Shown here: positions 44,127 through 53,129 of the stretch, piece after piece | Numbering within the stretch: position 1 is the stretch's first letter | Layout: each line of letters begins with the position of its first letter | Source of the DNA: Massilia norwichensis | Lineage (GTDB): Bacteria > Pseudomonadota > Gammaproteobacteria > Burkholderiales > Burkholderiaceae_D | Reading direction: 5' to 3' | Length of the DNA: 64,000 nucleotides | NCBI RefSeq assembly: GCF_024753245.1 | Contig: NZ_JANUGX010000002.1 | Coordinates: 62,001-126,000, forward strand | Position numbers and translations under genes: made by a program | The notes under the pieces: model-generated | Databases searched by the model: none | Told to the model about the DNA's origin: nothing | The model's input: the letters and a program-made list of their open reading frames with translations, nothing else

Positions 44127-44684
44127 ATGAACCAACGACGCTCCTTCCTCAAAAGCTCCGCCATGCTGGCTTCCGTGATCGGTGCGCCGGCAGTCATCAA
44201 ATCCGCCAAGGCGGCAACCGTGCCCGGTACGGCGCCGCCCAACGAGCGCATCTTGCGCCTCTACAACACCCACACGGGCGAGAGCCTGCGCAGTATTTTC
44301 TGGGCAGAAGGCCAGTTCATCCCAGAAGCGCTGCAGGACATCAACAAGTTGCTGCGCGACCACCGCAATAACAAGGTTTCCGCCATCGATCCGCAGCTGC
44401 TGGTCTTGCTCGACCGCATCAGTGCGCAGTACGGCAGCCATCCGACGCTGCACGTGATTTCCGGCTACCGTTCGCCGGAGACGAATGCCAAGTTGCACGA
44501 GAACACGACCGGCGTGGCGAAACACAGCCTGCACATGGAAGGCAAAGCCATCGACGTGCGCGTGCCCGGCCAGGACCTGGCCAAGCTGCACAAGATCGCG
44601 ATGTCGCAAAAGGCGGGCGGGGTCGGCTATTACCCGGATTCGCAATTCGTCCACATGGACGTCGGCCGCGTCCGTTACTGGTAA
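44127..44684 (+). CDS. DUF882/YcbK-type murein endopeptidase (MepK-like)
   Basis: A 185-residue exported protein of the DUF882/peptidase M15_2 family, which includes Escherichia coli MepK (YcbK), a cleaver of 3-3 peptide crosslinks. The N-terminus has a twin-arginine-like signal (NQRRSFLKSSAMLASV). Metal-site motifs are VISGYRSPETNAKL, SLHMEGKAIDVRV and QFVHMDVGRVRYW. Length fits. The start at 44127 follows AAGGAAAAG. Upstream neighbour of two unknown exported proteins, which may also act at the cell wall. Confidence 0.9.
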   Translation: MNQRRSFLKSSAMLASVIGAPAVIKSAKAATVPGTAPPNERILRLYNTHTGESLRSIFWAEGQFIPEALQDINKLLRDHRNNKVSAIDPQLLVLLDRISAQYGSHPTLHVISGYRSPETNAKLHENTTGVAKHSLHMEGKAIDVRVPGQDLAKLHKIAMSQKAGGVGYYPDSQFVHMDVGRVRYW

Positions 44685-44695
44685 GCCGGCTGACG

Positions 44696-45523
44696 ATGCG
44701 GCTGCTGGGCAGTTTCCTCCCTGCGCTACTATGCTGTGCCTGGCCAGCGATGGCCGCGGCGCAGCAGGCCGGCGCGCAAGTCGAATCGGCACCGCAGGTG
44801 GTCACCGTCACCTCGACCCGCGACCCGGTCGACAAGTCTTACCGCAAGATGATCCGCGGCATGGAGCGCTTCGAGCGCGAACATGCGCTGGCGCCCCAGG
44901 CCACGCTGCGCTTTCACCTGCTGCCGCGCACGCCCGGCGTGAACATGCAGGGAATCACCCTGCGCGCGCTCGGCGACCACATCGCGATCCCGATCCCGGT
45001 GGCGCCGGACAACACCTTCACGCTGCCGCGCAACGAACAAGCGCTGCGCGAGGATGCCGCCGTGATCGCCAACCGCAAGACCACCAGCATGACCTGGCGC
45101 GCCCAGGTCATCACGCCCGGATTGCCGCCCGGTACGCGGCGCCTGGGCGACCTGCGGCTGGAATGCCTGGTCGGCATGGAGGCCGGTCTGGTGTCGAACA
45201 GCTCGCCGCTGTTCGGCTGGATTTCGAGCCCGCTGAATACGCCCGAGCAGGTGTGCAACAGCCCGAACGGCAATTTCCTGTTCTTCACGGAGCGCCCGGT
45301 GTTCTCGGTGACCCTGCGGGCGGGCGCACGCACCGAGATCCTGCCCTTCCGCATGCTCTACGCCGGCGGCGAGCAGACCCGCGACATGCTCGCCTTCTGC
45401 GACTGCCAGGTGCTGCTCGACCGCACGTATTACGCGCCGATCTGGGACCGCAGCTGGCCGGACGACACGCTGGTCAGTTTCGACTACATGGATGATTCGC
45501 CGACCTCGGAGGCCACGCCATGA
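44696..45523 (+). CDS. exported hypothetical protein
   Basis: A 275-residue protein with signal peptide (LGSFLPALLCCAWPAMAAA). The mature part is rich in beta-strand-like sequence and carries four Cys, including CNSPNG and AFCDCQVLLD, probably forming disulfides. A conserved-looking TVTSTRDPVDKSYRKMIRGMERFE stretch follows the signal. I recognise no family. It lies 11 bases after the DUF882 gene and overlaps the next gene by ATGA, so the three are probably one operon. Confidence 0.75.
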   Translation: MRLLGSFLPALLCCAWPAMAAAQQAGAQVESAPQVVTVTSTRDPVDKSYRKMIRGMERFEREHALAPQATLRFHLLPRTPGVNMQGITLRALGDHIAIPIPVAPDNTFTLPRNEQALREDAAVIANRKTTSMTWRAQVITPGLPPGTRRLGDLRLECLVGMEAGLVSNSSPLFGWISSPLNTPEQVCNSPNGNFLFFTERPVFSVTLRAGARTEILPFRMLYAGGEQTRDMLAFCDCQVLLDRTYYAPIWDRSWPDDTLVSFDYMDDSPTSEATP

Positions 45524-45837
45524 AAGCCCGCATCGCGATCCTGGGCGCCGTGCTGGCCCTGGGCGGCTGCGCCACCGGCTCGCAGGAACCTGGCACGATC
45601 GTCGCCGAAGACCGCTTTGCGCAGCTGGTGGTGCCGGGCCGCACCACGCGCGCCGAGCTGCTGGCCGCCTTCGGCCCAACCAAGTCCGTTCGCTTCGACA
45701 GCGGCATGGAAACCTGGCTGTACGAAACCCCTGCCGGCGCCGGCCGCCATACCGAACTGGTGCTGCTGCTGGACCGCGCCGGCGTGGTGCAGAAGATGCG
45801 CCGCCGTCCGCCCTACCCCACCGATCCGCAGCGCTGA
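45520..45837 (+). CDS. small lipoprotein with SmpA/BamE-like fold pattern
   Basis: A 105-residue lipoprotein (AVLALGGC lipobox). The body LVVPGRTTRAELLAAFGPTKSVRFDSGMETWLYET resembles the SmpA/OmlA/BamE fold (GxTRAEVxxxxG then a W/Y strand), but it is not BamE itself in context. The ATG overlaps the previous stop by ATGA, indicating translational coupling to the unknown exported protein. Confidence 0.78.
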   Translation: MKARIAILGAVLALGGCATGSQEPGTIVAEDRFAQLVVPGRTTRAELLAAFGPTKSVRFDSGMETWLYETPAGAGRHTELVLLLDRAGVVQKMRRRPPYPTDPQR

Positions 45838-45910
45838 ATCCGCCCCGTCCATACAGCCACTGGACCCGAATCGGTGTACAGTTGAGCATCATTATTTTTC
45901 GAAAGATGCG

Positions 45911-47257
45911 ATGCGCGTCCCGGTAAAGGCAATGCTCGGCCTGGCGATGGCCGTGACGGTGCAACTGGCCGATGCCCAGCAAGCTACTGGACCACTCAGC
46001 CCGGTCGAGCAACAAATCGTGGCCGAGATCCACGCCCACGCGCCGCAAGCGCTGGAACTGCTGCGGCAAAGCGTCCTGATCAACAGCGGCACGATGAACC
46101 AGCCAGGCGTGCGCGCCGTCGGCAAGCTGTTCCGCGACCAGTTCGACGCGCTCGGTTTCCAGACCCGCTGGATCGAGCTGCCGCCCGAGATGCGGCGCGC
46201 CGGCCACCTGCTGGCCGAGCGTCCCGCGACCTCCGCCGGGCGGGGCAAGCGCCTGATGCTGCTCGGCCACCTCGACACCGTCTTCGAGCCCGGCAACACG
46301 ACGCCGGCCTGGGAACCGCAGCCTGAAGCCGACGGCAAGGTCCTGCGCATCAAGGGCCAGGGCGTGTCCGACATGAAGGGCGGTAACGTCATCATCGTCG
46401 AAGCCCTGCGTGCGCTGCAGCAGGTCGGCGCCCTCGAAGGCACGCGCATCGCCGTCATGCTGACCGGCGACGAGGAAGAAGCGGGCGATCCGAAAACCAT
46501 CTCGCGCGGCGACATGGTCGACCTCGCCAAGCGCAGCGACGTCGCGCTCAGCTTCGAAGGCAGCATCACCAACAAGGACGGCATGGCGGCCGCCACCGTG
46601 GGCCGGCGCTCGACCGCTTTCTTCGAGCTGGAGGTCAAGGCGCGCCAGGCGCACTCGATGGGCGTGTTCGGTCCGGGCGGCTACGGCGCCATCTACGAAG
46701 CGGCGCGCATCCTCGACGCCTTCCGCCAGCAGGTCGTGGAGCCGGGCCTGACCTTCAACCCCGGCGTGATCCTGGGCGGCACCGAAGTCGGCTACGACGA
46801 TGCCGCATCGCGCGGCAGCGCCTTCGGCAAGACCAACGTCATCGCCAACACCGTCACGGTGAAAGGCGACCTGCGCTACCTCGACTACGCCCAGCGCGAC
46901 CGCGCCCAGGCGCGCATGCGCGAGATCGTCGCCCAGAGCCTGCCCGGCGCCAGCGCCACCGTGAATTTCCGCGATTCCTATCCGCCGATGGCGGTCACGC
47001 CCGGCAACCTGAAGATCCTGGCCCAGTACTCGCAGGCCAGCCAGGACGCCGGCCTCGGGCCGATCGGCGCGGTGCCGCCGGAATCCCGCGGCGCCGGCGA
47101 CATCCAGTTCGTCGCCCCTTACATCGACAGCCTCGACGGTCTGGGCGCCAGCGGCGGCGGCGCGCATTCGCCGAACGAATACCTGGAAGTGCCCTCCATC
47201 GAACGCAGCGCGATCCGTGCAGCACTTTTGATTTATCGCCTGACCCGGCAAGACTAA
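45911..47257 (+). CDS. M20 family carboxypeptidase (glutamate carboxypeptidase-like)
   Basis: Exported M20/M28-type zinc peptidase of 448 residues. Signal peptide MLGLAMAVTVQLADA. Metal ligands are seen in LLGHLDTVFEPG, GVSDMKGG and TGDEEEAGDP, with the dimerisation domain inserted at about 210-330 (RQAHSMGVFGPGGYGA). The closing motif GGGAHSPNEYLE carries the last His. Resembles Pseudomonas carboxypeptidase G2. The ATG at 45911 begins the signal peptide; the longer upstream frame overlaps the previous gene. Followed by the thioesterase gene after 17 bases. Confidence 0.92.
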   Translation: MRVPVKAMLGLAMAVTVQLADAQQATGPLSPVEQQIVAEIHAHAPQALELLRQSVLINSGTMNQPGVRAVGKLFRDQFDALGFQTRWIELPPEMRRAGHLLAERPATSAGRGKRLMLLGHLDTVFEPGNTTPAWEPQPEADGKVLRIKGQGVSDMKGGNVIIVEALRALQQVGALEGTRIAVMLTGDEEEAGDPKTISRGDMVDLAKRSDVALSFEGSITNKDGMAAATVGRRSTAFFELEVKARQAHSMGVFGPGGYGAIYEAARILDAFRQQVVEPGLTFNPGVILGGTEVGYDDAASRGSAFGKTNVIANTVTVKGDLRYLDYAQRDRAQARMREIVAQSLPGASATVNFRDSYPPMAVTPGNLKILAQYSQASQDAGLGPIGAVPPESRGAGDIQFVAPYIDSLDGLGASGGGAHSPNEYLEVPSIERSAIRAALLIYRLTRQD

Positions 47258-47274
47258 GACTTTATTTTTATCGC

Positions 47275-47718
47275 ATGGCACGCTTACATTTAGATTTTCC
47301 AGAAGACCAGTACTACTACACGACCTTGCTGACGGTGCGCGTCACCGACATCAACGCCGGCAACCACCTCGGCAACGACTCGATGATCTCGATGATCTCC
47401 GAGGCACGCGCCCGCTTCCTGTTCGAATTCGGCGTCGCCGAAACCGAGCGCGACGGCACCGGCATCATCGTCACCGACCTGGCCACCACCTACCGCGCCG
47501 AAGCCCATGCGCGCGACCAGCTGCTGTTCGAAGTCGGCGTCATGGATTTCAACAAGTACGGCGGCGACATCATCTTCCGCATCACCCGTCCCAAGGACAA
47601 GAAACTGGTCGCGATGGCCAAGCAGGGCTTCGTCTTCTACAACTACAAGACCAGCGAAGTGGTCGTGATGCCGGACGATTTCCGCAGCAAGTTCGAGCGC
47701 GTGAACTGGATCGACTGA
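47275..47718 (+). CDS. hotdog-fold acyl-CoA thioesterase family protein
   Basis: A 147-residue 4HBT-type hotdog protein: RVTDINAGNHLGNDSMISMISEARARFLFEFG is the family's catalytic helix region (D-x-x-x-H-x-N), followed by the strands LLFEVGVMDFNKYGGDIIFRI and MAKQGFVFYNYKT. Presumably hydrolyses a thioester; the acyl group is unknown. 17 bases after the carboxypeptidase gene on the same strand. Confidence 0.85.
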   Translation: MARLHLDFPEDQYYYTTLLTVRVTDINAGNHLGNDSMISMISEARARFLFEFGVAETERDGTGIIVTDLATTYRAEAHARDQLLFEVGVMDFNKYGGDIIFRITRPKDKKLVAMAKQGFVFYNYKTSEVVVMPDDFRSKFERVNWID

Positions 47719-47723
47719 ACGCG

Positions 47724-47746
47724 AAAACGCCGGCAAGCGCCGGCGT
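47724..47746 (-). terminator. terminator between convergent genes
   Basis: Stem ACGCCGGC / GCCGGCGT with 4-base loop. A TTTT run follows on the minus strand, so it best serves the DUF3016 gene; it may also stop the rightward thioesterase transcript. Confidence 0.7.
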
Positions 47747-47772
47747 CCAGGGTATTGCTGCGGGATGCGAAA

Positions 47773-48273
47773 TCAACGCCGCACGTTGCGCGGCAGCGGT
47801 CCGATGGTCTTCTCGAACCAGTCGTCGATCATCTGCTTTTCGTAGCGCAGCGGTTCGCTGTCGAAGTAGCGGGTGTGGTGGTCGAGGTAGTTCATGTCGG
47901 ACAGCTGGGCCTCGCCGCTCTTGAGCACCTGGCCGTTCTGTTCCAGCGAAAAGCGCAGTTGCATGCGCGGCCAGTCGGCCTGCCCGCGCAGCACACGGAT
48001 GTCGCGTCCCGCGCGCGCGTTCGGAATGGCGCGGCCGGCCAGGTCGACGTCCAGCACCTCGACGCGCAGGTCCTGGCCCGGCGGCAGGCTGTTGCCCAGT
48101 TTGGTGAAGTGATCGGTCAGCTGCTTCAACGTTTCCTCGCGCTCCCATGGCACGAAGGGCAAGTCAGTGAATTTGTCGGGCGCCACATAGCTCACCGTGA
48201 CGGCGGCGCCAGCGCTGCCTGCGGCCAGCGCAAACATGCCCGCCAGGGCCATTTTCTGCATGAGCGATTTCAT
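47773..48273 (-). CDS. DUF3016 domain exported protein
   Basis: A 166-residue protein with signal peptide (MALAGMFALAAGSAGA) and the DUF3016 pattern: VTVSYVAPDKFTDLP, a helix REETLKQLTDHFTKLG, LRVEVLDVDLAGR and IRVLRGQADWPRMQLRFSL. Unknown periplasmic function. AAGGA precedes the ATG at 48273; the longer open frame upstream overlaps nei in antisense and is not real. Confidence 0.88.
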   Translation of the reverse strand: MKSLMQKMALAGMFALAAGSAGAAVTVSYVAPDKFTDLPFVPWEREETLKQLTDHFTKLGNSLPPGQDLRVEVLDVDLAGRAIPNARAGRDIRVLRGQADWPRMQLRFSLEQNGQVLKSGEAQLSDMNYLDHHTRYFDSEPLRYEKQMIDDWFEKTIGPLPRNVRR

Positions 48274-48432
48274 GTCCTTATCCTCTCGTCGTTTCGTATT
48301 CTGTTCATGAATATACGCCTCATTTGATGCTCGTGTCCGTCTCCTTCCATCCCGTCTTTGTAATGAAATGTTAGACCGCGCACGGCGCTTCCAGACTCTT
48401 CCGTCGCAGAATGGCGGCAAAGGGAGAACGCC

Positions 48433-49170
48433 GTGCCGGAAGGACCATCGCTCTATATTCTGAAGGAACAGACTGCGCGCTTCGTCGGCCAGACCATCGT
48501 GCGCGCCGAGGGCAATACCTGGGCCATCGATACGTCGCGCCTCCTGAACCAGCCGATCGTGGCCCTGCGCACCTGGGGCAAACAGTTCTTCATCCAGATG
48601 CCGAGCATGGTGGTGCGTATCCACATGCTGCTGTTCGGCACCTACCGCATCAACGAAGAGCGGGACAAGCCGCCGCGCCTGTCGCTGCACTTCGAAGACG
48701 GCAGCTTCCTGAATTTCTACGCCTGCTCGGTGAAGGAGGTCGACTGCGACCTCGACCAGCTCTACGACTGGGAAGCGGACGTGATGTCCGATGCCTGGAA
48801 CCCGAAGAAGGCGCGAAAGAAGCTGCGGGCGAACCCCGACATGCTGGCCTGCGACGCCTTGCTCGACCAGGACATCTTTTCGGGCGTCGGCAACATCATC
48901 AAGAACGAGGTGCTGTTTCGCATCCGCCTGCACCCGCTGTCCACGATGGGCGCCCTGCCGCCCGCCAAGCTGCGCGCCCTGGTCGAGCAGGCGCGCGAAT
49001 ACAGCTTCGACTTCCTGGCCTGGAAGAAGGAGTTCACCCTCAAGAAGCACTGGCTGGCGCACGCCCAGAAGATCTGCCCGCGCTGCCACATCCCCTTCCA
49101 CAAGGCCAATCTCGGCCGCTCCAACCGGCGCAGCTTCTGGTGCGAACGCTGCCAGAAGCGCTACGGCTGA
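48433..49170 (+). CDS. nei: endonuclease VIII-like DNA glycosylase (Fpg/Nei family)
   Basis: A 245-residue base-excision glycosylase/AP lyase for oxidised bases. It starts MPEGPSL at a GTG with GGGAG upstream, the catalytic Pro2-Glu3 of the family. The helix-two-turn-helix is around DALLDQDIFSGVGNIIKNEVLF and the C-terminal zinc finger is CPRC...CERCQ (about residues 214-241). Length and DQDIFSGVGN favour Nei over MutM. Not linked to a partner gene. Confidence 0.9.
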   Translation: MPEGPSLYILKEQTARFVGQTIVRAEGNTWAIDTSRLLNQPIVALRTWGKQFFIQMPSMVVRIHMLLFGTYRINEERDKPPRLSLHFEDGSFLNFYACSVKEVDCDLDQLYDWEADVMSDAWNPKKARKKLRANPDMLACDALLDQDIFSGVGNIIKNEVLFRIRLHPLSTMGALPPAKLRALVEQAREYSFDFLAWKKEFTLKKHWLAHAQKICPRCHIPFHKANLGRSNRRSFWCERCQKRYG

Positions 49171-49335
49171 CTGGATTTGTAACTTATTACGTTGCGGCAA
49201 TGTGACTATCGGGCGCTCTGCCCATTATTTCCTGTTGTTAATGGTTACTGCTCATACTACAATCGATTGGTATATCCCATGCTTTAGCGCAAGTTTCGTT
49301 CTTTTTTCGATGTAATTACGTTACTGGACATCGTC

Positions 49336-50841
49336 ATGTCATTCTTGTCTGCCGCCACGCCCAAGCTCGCTCCCTGGAAGGTGCTGCTCGTCGACGACGA
49401 GCCGGACATCCACGACATCACGAAGCTGACCCTGTCGCGCTTCCGCCTGGACGGCCGCGCCCTGAGCTTCCTGCACGCCTACAGCGGCGAAGAGGCCAAA
49501 CAGATCCTGGCGCGCGAGAGCGATATCGCGCTGGTGTTCCTGGACGTGGTGATGGAGCGCGAGGACAGCGGCCTGGAAGTGGCGCGCTGGATGCGCCAGG
49601 ACCTGGACAACCAGTTCACCCGCATCGTGCTGCGCACCGGCCAGCCCGGCCAGGCGCCGGAGGAACGCGTGATCGTCGACTACGACATCAACGATTACAA
49701 GGAAAAGACCGAGCTCGACCGCACGAAGCTGTTCACCACCACCTTCGCCGCCCTGCGCGCCTACCGCGACATCATGAAGGTCGAGGATGCGCGCCGCGTG
49801 CAGCTGACCTACCGCGAAGGCCTGGAGCGCGTGATCGAAGCCTCGGCCCACATCTTCCAGCAGCGCAACCTGAAGGACTTCGCCAGCGGCCTGCTGCAGC
49901 AGGTCGTGGCCCTGCTGCGCCTCGAGCAGAGCATGCTGCTGCGCCTGACCGGCGCCAGCGTCATCACCGGCGAAAGCCACTACGAAATCCTGGCGCGCAT
50001 CGGCGAGATGGGCGAAGGCGACATCGGCCCCGAACTGGTGGCCCAGCTCGACGAGGCACGCCACAACCGCATCTCCAAGCTGCACGGCGACACCTATGTC
50101 GGCTACTTCCCGAACAGCAGCGGCAAGGCTTCGCTGCTGGTGCTGAAGGGCGTCGAGGAAATTTCCGAGATCGACGTCCAGCTGCTCGACGTGTTCTGCT
50201 CGGGCGTGGCGATCGCCTTCGACAACATCCTGCTGAACCAGGAAATCACCGATACCCAGGCCGAGCTGATCCTGCGCCTCGGCGACGTGGTCGAATCGCG
50301 CTCGAACGAAGCCGGCAACCACGTGCGCCGCATGGCCCAGGTCTGCCACCTGCTGGCCCAGGAATCCGGCATGTCGGAAGACGAGACCGCGGTGCTGATG
50401 CATGCGGCGCCGATGCACGACATCGGCAAGATCGCCACCCCCGACGCGGTGCTGCTGAAACCCGGCCGCCTCACGCCCGACGAGTGGGAAGTCATGAAGC
50501 AGCACCCGACCGTGGGCCTGCAGATCCTCGACGGCTCGCAGCGGCCGATCCTGAAGGCGGCCGCCGTGATCGCCCACCAGCACCACGAGAAGTGGGACGG
50601 CAGCGGCTATCCGCAGGGCCTGAAGGCCGAACAGATCCATCCGTATGCGCGCATCGTGGCGGTGGCCGACGTGTTCGACGCGCTCACCCACGAGCGCTGC
50701 TACAAGGAGGCCTGGCCGATCAGCCAGGTGCGCGACTATCTGCGCGAGGTGGCGGGCCACCATCTCGACCCGCATTACGTCGACATCCTCATCAAGAACC
50801 TCGACAAGGCGGACGAGATCAACCGCCGCTGGCCGGACTGA
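49336..50841 (+). CDS. response regulator with DUF3369 and HD-GYP phosphodiesterase domains
   Basis: A 501-residue signalling protein: receiver domain (LLVDDEPDIHD, phospho-acceptor Asp70 in FLDVVMERED), a DUF3369 GAF-like middle (about 150-300) and an HD-GYP c-di-GMP phosphodiesterase with the metal site HDIGK (His361-Asp362) and the HHEKWDGSGYP motif (His416-Pro426). All catalytic residues are present. The 89-base gap before the hybrid kinase holds a perfect hairpin, so the two may form a signalling pair read from one transcript. Confidence 0.93.
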   Translation: MSFLSAATPKLAPWKVLLVDDEPDIHDITKLTLSRFRLDGRALSFLHAYSGEEAKQILARESDIALVFLDVVMEREDSGLEVARWMRQDLDNQFTRIVLRTGQPGQAPEERVIVDYDINDYKEKTELDRTKLFTTTFAALRAYRDIMKVEDARRVQLTYREGLERVIEASAHIFQQRNLKDFASGLLQQVVALLRLEQSMLLRLTGASVITGESHYEILARIGEMGEGDIGPELVAQLDEARHNRISKLHGDTYVGYFPNSSGKASLLVLKGVEEISEIDVQLLDVFCSGVAIAFDNILLNQEITDTQAELILRLGDVVESRSNEAGNHVRRMAQVCHLLAQESGMSEDETAVLMHAAPMHDIGKIATPDAVLLKPGRLTPDEWEVMKQHPTVGLQILDGSQRPILKAAAVIAHQHHEKWDGSGYPQGLKAEQIHPYARIVAVADVFDALTHERCYKEAWPISQVRDYLREVAGHHLDPHYVDILIKNLDKADEINRRWPD

Positions 50842-50845
50842 CACA

Positions 50846-50870
50846 TCCGCTTGTCCAAAGGACAAGCGGA
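50846..50870. repeat. perfect 11-bp hairpin between HD-GYP and hybrid kinase genes
   Basis: Stem TCCGCTTGTCC / GGACAAGCGGA with an AAA loop, 5 bases after the HD-GYP stop. No T-run follows, so it is not a standard terminator; possible attenuator, transcript stabiliser or dyad binding site. Confidence 0.65.
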
Positions 50871-50930
50871 ACATAGTCGAGTAGACTACGCGCCCGGGGG
50901 CAAAAATTGCCCTCTTCATCATTTGCCCCG

Positions 50931-53129
50931 ATGCGTATCCGAACCCGCCTGCTGATTCTCATCCTGGCCATCCTGGTGCCGACCTTTACCGCGGCCGCGC
51001 TGGCCGTCGGCTACGTCTACCTGGAAGAGCGGCGCGGCCAGGAAAACAGCATCAAGGAAACGGTACGCGCTTTCGCGCTGCTGATCGACAACGAGCTCGA
51101 GATCAAGGAAGGCATGCTGCGGGCGCTGGCCACGTCGCCCGCGCTGGCGCGTGGCGACCTCGATGAGTTCTATCGCCACGCCAGGCTGCTCGCACCGACG
51201 CCGGAAACCGTCATCATCCTGCACGAACCGGGCGGCCGCCAGCTGCTCAATACCCGCGTCCCCCTGGGCAATCCCTTGCCGCTCAAGCGCTCCTCGAACA
51301 TCGACGAATTGATGGCCAGGTATGGCGAAAACCGCACCCTGGTGTCCGACCTGTTCAAGGCGCCGCTGGGCGGCAAGCACGATTTCCTGGTCCAGGTGCC
51401 GGTGCGCATCGACGGCGAGATCCGCTATTTCCTCAGCATCGGCATCAATGCCGGCAGCCTGCAGACCACCATGTCGCAGCAGCGCTTCCCGGCGGACTGG
51501 GCGGTGTCGGTGGTCGACCGCAAAGGCAAGGTGGTGGCGCGTTCGCACGACGCCGAGCAGTTCCGCGGCCGTAGCGTCAGCGAAGTGGCGATGCGCCATT
51601 TCGCGGCCGGCGGCGAGGGTAGCTTTTCCAGCATCAACCTGTCCGGCACGCCGGTGCAAGCCTTCTACAGCATGGTGCCCGATGCGAACTGGCATGTGGT
51701 GGTCACCATTCCGAACAGCGAGATCCGGCGCGTCCCCCTGCATGCGGCCGCCTTCCTGGCCGGCATCATGGCCGTGCTGCTGGTGCTGGCGGCGGTGCTG
51801 GCGCGCCACTTCGGCCAGCGCGCCATCGGCCCCATCGAGTCGCTCGGCCGCAGCGCCGAAGACCTGGGCCAGGGCCGCGAGGTCGTCTACGAGCCGCAGC
51901 AGATCGTCGAAATCGACGCGGTGGCGCGCCGCATGGCCGAGGCCAGCCGCCAGATTCGCCGTTCGCAGGCCGAACTGGAGCAGCGCGTGCAGGAAGCGGT
52001 CAGCGCCAGCGAACAGGCGCAGGCCGCCATGATGCGCGGCCAGAAGCTGGAGGCGCTCGGACGCCTGACCGGCGGCATCGCCCACGAATTCAACAACCTG
52101 CTGCAGACCCTGGCCACGGCCCTGCAGCTGGCGTCGCTGACCGCGACCCAGCCGAAGGTGCAGAGCCTGATCGACACCTGCAAGCGCACCATCGCCCGCG
52201 CCACCGCCCTCACCAGCCAGCTCGGTTCCTTCGGCCGCATCCAGGACGCCAAGCTGCTGACGGTGGCGCCCTGCGAGCAGCTGCGCAATTCGGTGCAGCT
52301 GGTGCGCAATGTGCTGCGCCAGGGGATCGAGCTGGAACTGCAGTGCGAGGAAGACCTGTGGCCGGTGACGGTCGATCCGCTGCAGTTCGATCTCGCCCTG
52401 CTCAACCTGGCGATCAACGCACGCGACGCCATGCCGGACGGCGGCCGCCTGACGATCGCCGCGCGCAACTGCGTGCTGGAACCGACCCATGAACGCAGCG
52501 GCGGAGACCACGTGTTGGTCACCGTCACCGACACCGGCTCCGGCATGCCGCCCGAGGTGCTGGCGCACGCCATGGATCCCTTCTTCACCACCAAGGCCCC
52601 GGGCAAAGGCAGCGGCCTGGGACTGGCGCAGGCCTATGCCTTCGCCACCCAGTCGCAGGGATCGCTGGCGCTGTCCAGTACACCGGGCCAGGGCACCCGC
52701 GTCGAGCTCTACCTGCCGCGCTCGACGCTGCCGCTGTCGCCGCAGCCCGGCCGCAACCCGCAGGCAGCCGCCATGCAGGCCAGCGGCCGCATCCTGTTCG
52801 TCGAAGACGACGAGCTGGTACGCGAAGCCGTGGTGCGCGGACTCGAGGAAGCGGGCTTCGAGGTGGTGGTGGCGGCCAACGGCGAACGCGCGCTGGCGAT
52901 GATCGAGGCGGGACTGGACATCGATGTCGCGTTCTCCGACATCGTCATGCCGGGCAAGGTCAGCGGTATCGATCTGGCCGGTATCCTGCGCGAACGCCGC
53001 CCTAACCTGCCGGTGGTGCTGGCCACCGGCTATACCGACCAGCGTGCCACCGTGCCGGGGGTACAGGTGCTGGCCAAGCCCTACGAGATCGGCCAGCTGG
53101 TCGAACTGCTGTCCGGCCTTAAAGGCTGA
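50931..53129 (+). CDS. hybrid sensor histidine kinase
   Basis: Membrane hybrid kinase of 732 residues: first helix (about 6-28), a periplasmic Cache-like sensor of about 245 residues, second helix (AAFLAGIMAVLLVLAAVLA), HAMP region, HisKA with GGIAHEFNNLL (His385), HATPase (INARDAMPDGG, DTGSGMP, GSGLGLA) and a C-terminal receiver (FVEDDELV; Asp670 in FSDIVMPG; LAKPY). No phosphotransfer domain. An alternative TTG start at 50907 adds 8 residues. Downstream of the HD-GYP gene and its likely partner, by position. Confidence 0.92.
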   Translation: MRIRTRLLILILAILVPTFTAAALAVGYVYLEERRGQENSIKETVRAFALLIDNELEIKEGMLRALATSPALARGDLDEFYRHARLLAPTPETVIILHEPGGRQLLNTRVPLGNPLPLKRSSNIDELMARYGENRTLVSDLFKAPLGGKHDFLVQVPVRIDGEIRYFLSIGINAGSLQTTMSQQRFPADWAVSVVDRKGKVVARSHDAEQFRGRSVSEVAMRHFAAGGEGSFSSINLSGTPVQAFYSMVPDANWHVVVTIPNSEIRRVPLHAAAFLAGIMAVLLVLAAVLARHFGQRAIGPIESLGRSAEDLGQGREVVYEPQQIVEIDAVARRMAEASRQIRRSQAELEQRVQEAVSASEQAQAAMMRGQKLEALGRLTGGIAHEFNNLLQTLATALQLASLTATQPKVQSLIDTCKRTIARATALTSQLGSFGRIQDAKLLTVAPCEQLRNSVQLVRNVLRQGIELELQCEEDLWPVTVDPLQFDLALLNLAINARDAMPDGGRLTIAARNCVLEPTHERSGGDHVLVTVTDTGSGMPPEVLAHAMDPFFTTKAPGKGSGLGLAQAYAFATQSQGSLALSSTPGQGTRVELYLPRSTLPLSPQPGRNPQAAAMQASGRILFVEDDELVREAVVRGLEEAGFEVVVAANGERALAMIEAGLDIDVAFSDIVMPGKVSGIDLAGILRERRPNLPVVLATGYTDQRATVPGVQVLAKPYEIGQLVELLSGLKG

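Noticed and set aside
47773..49200. 475-codon minus-strand frame covering DUF3016 and nei
   Set aside because: Only the last 166 codons encode DUF3016; the earlier part is antisense to nei and lacks any domain.
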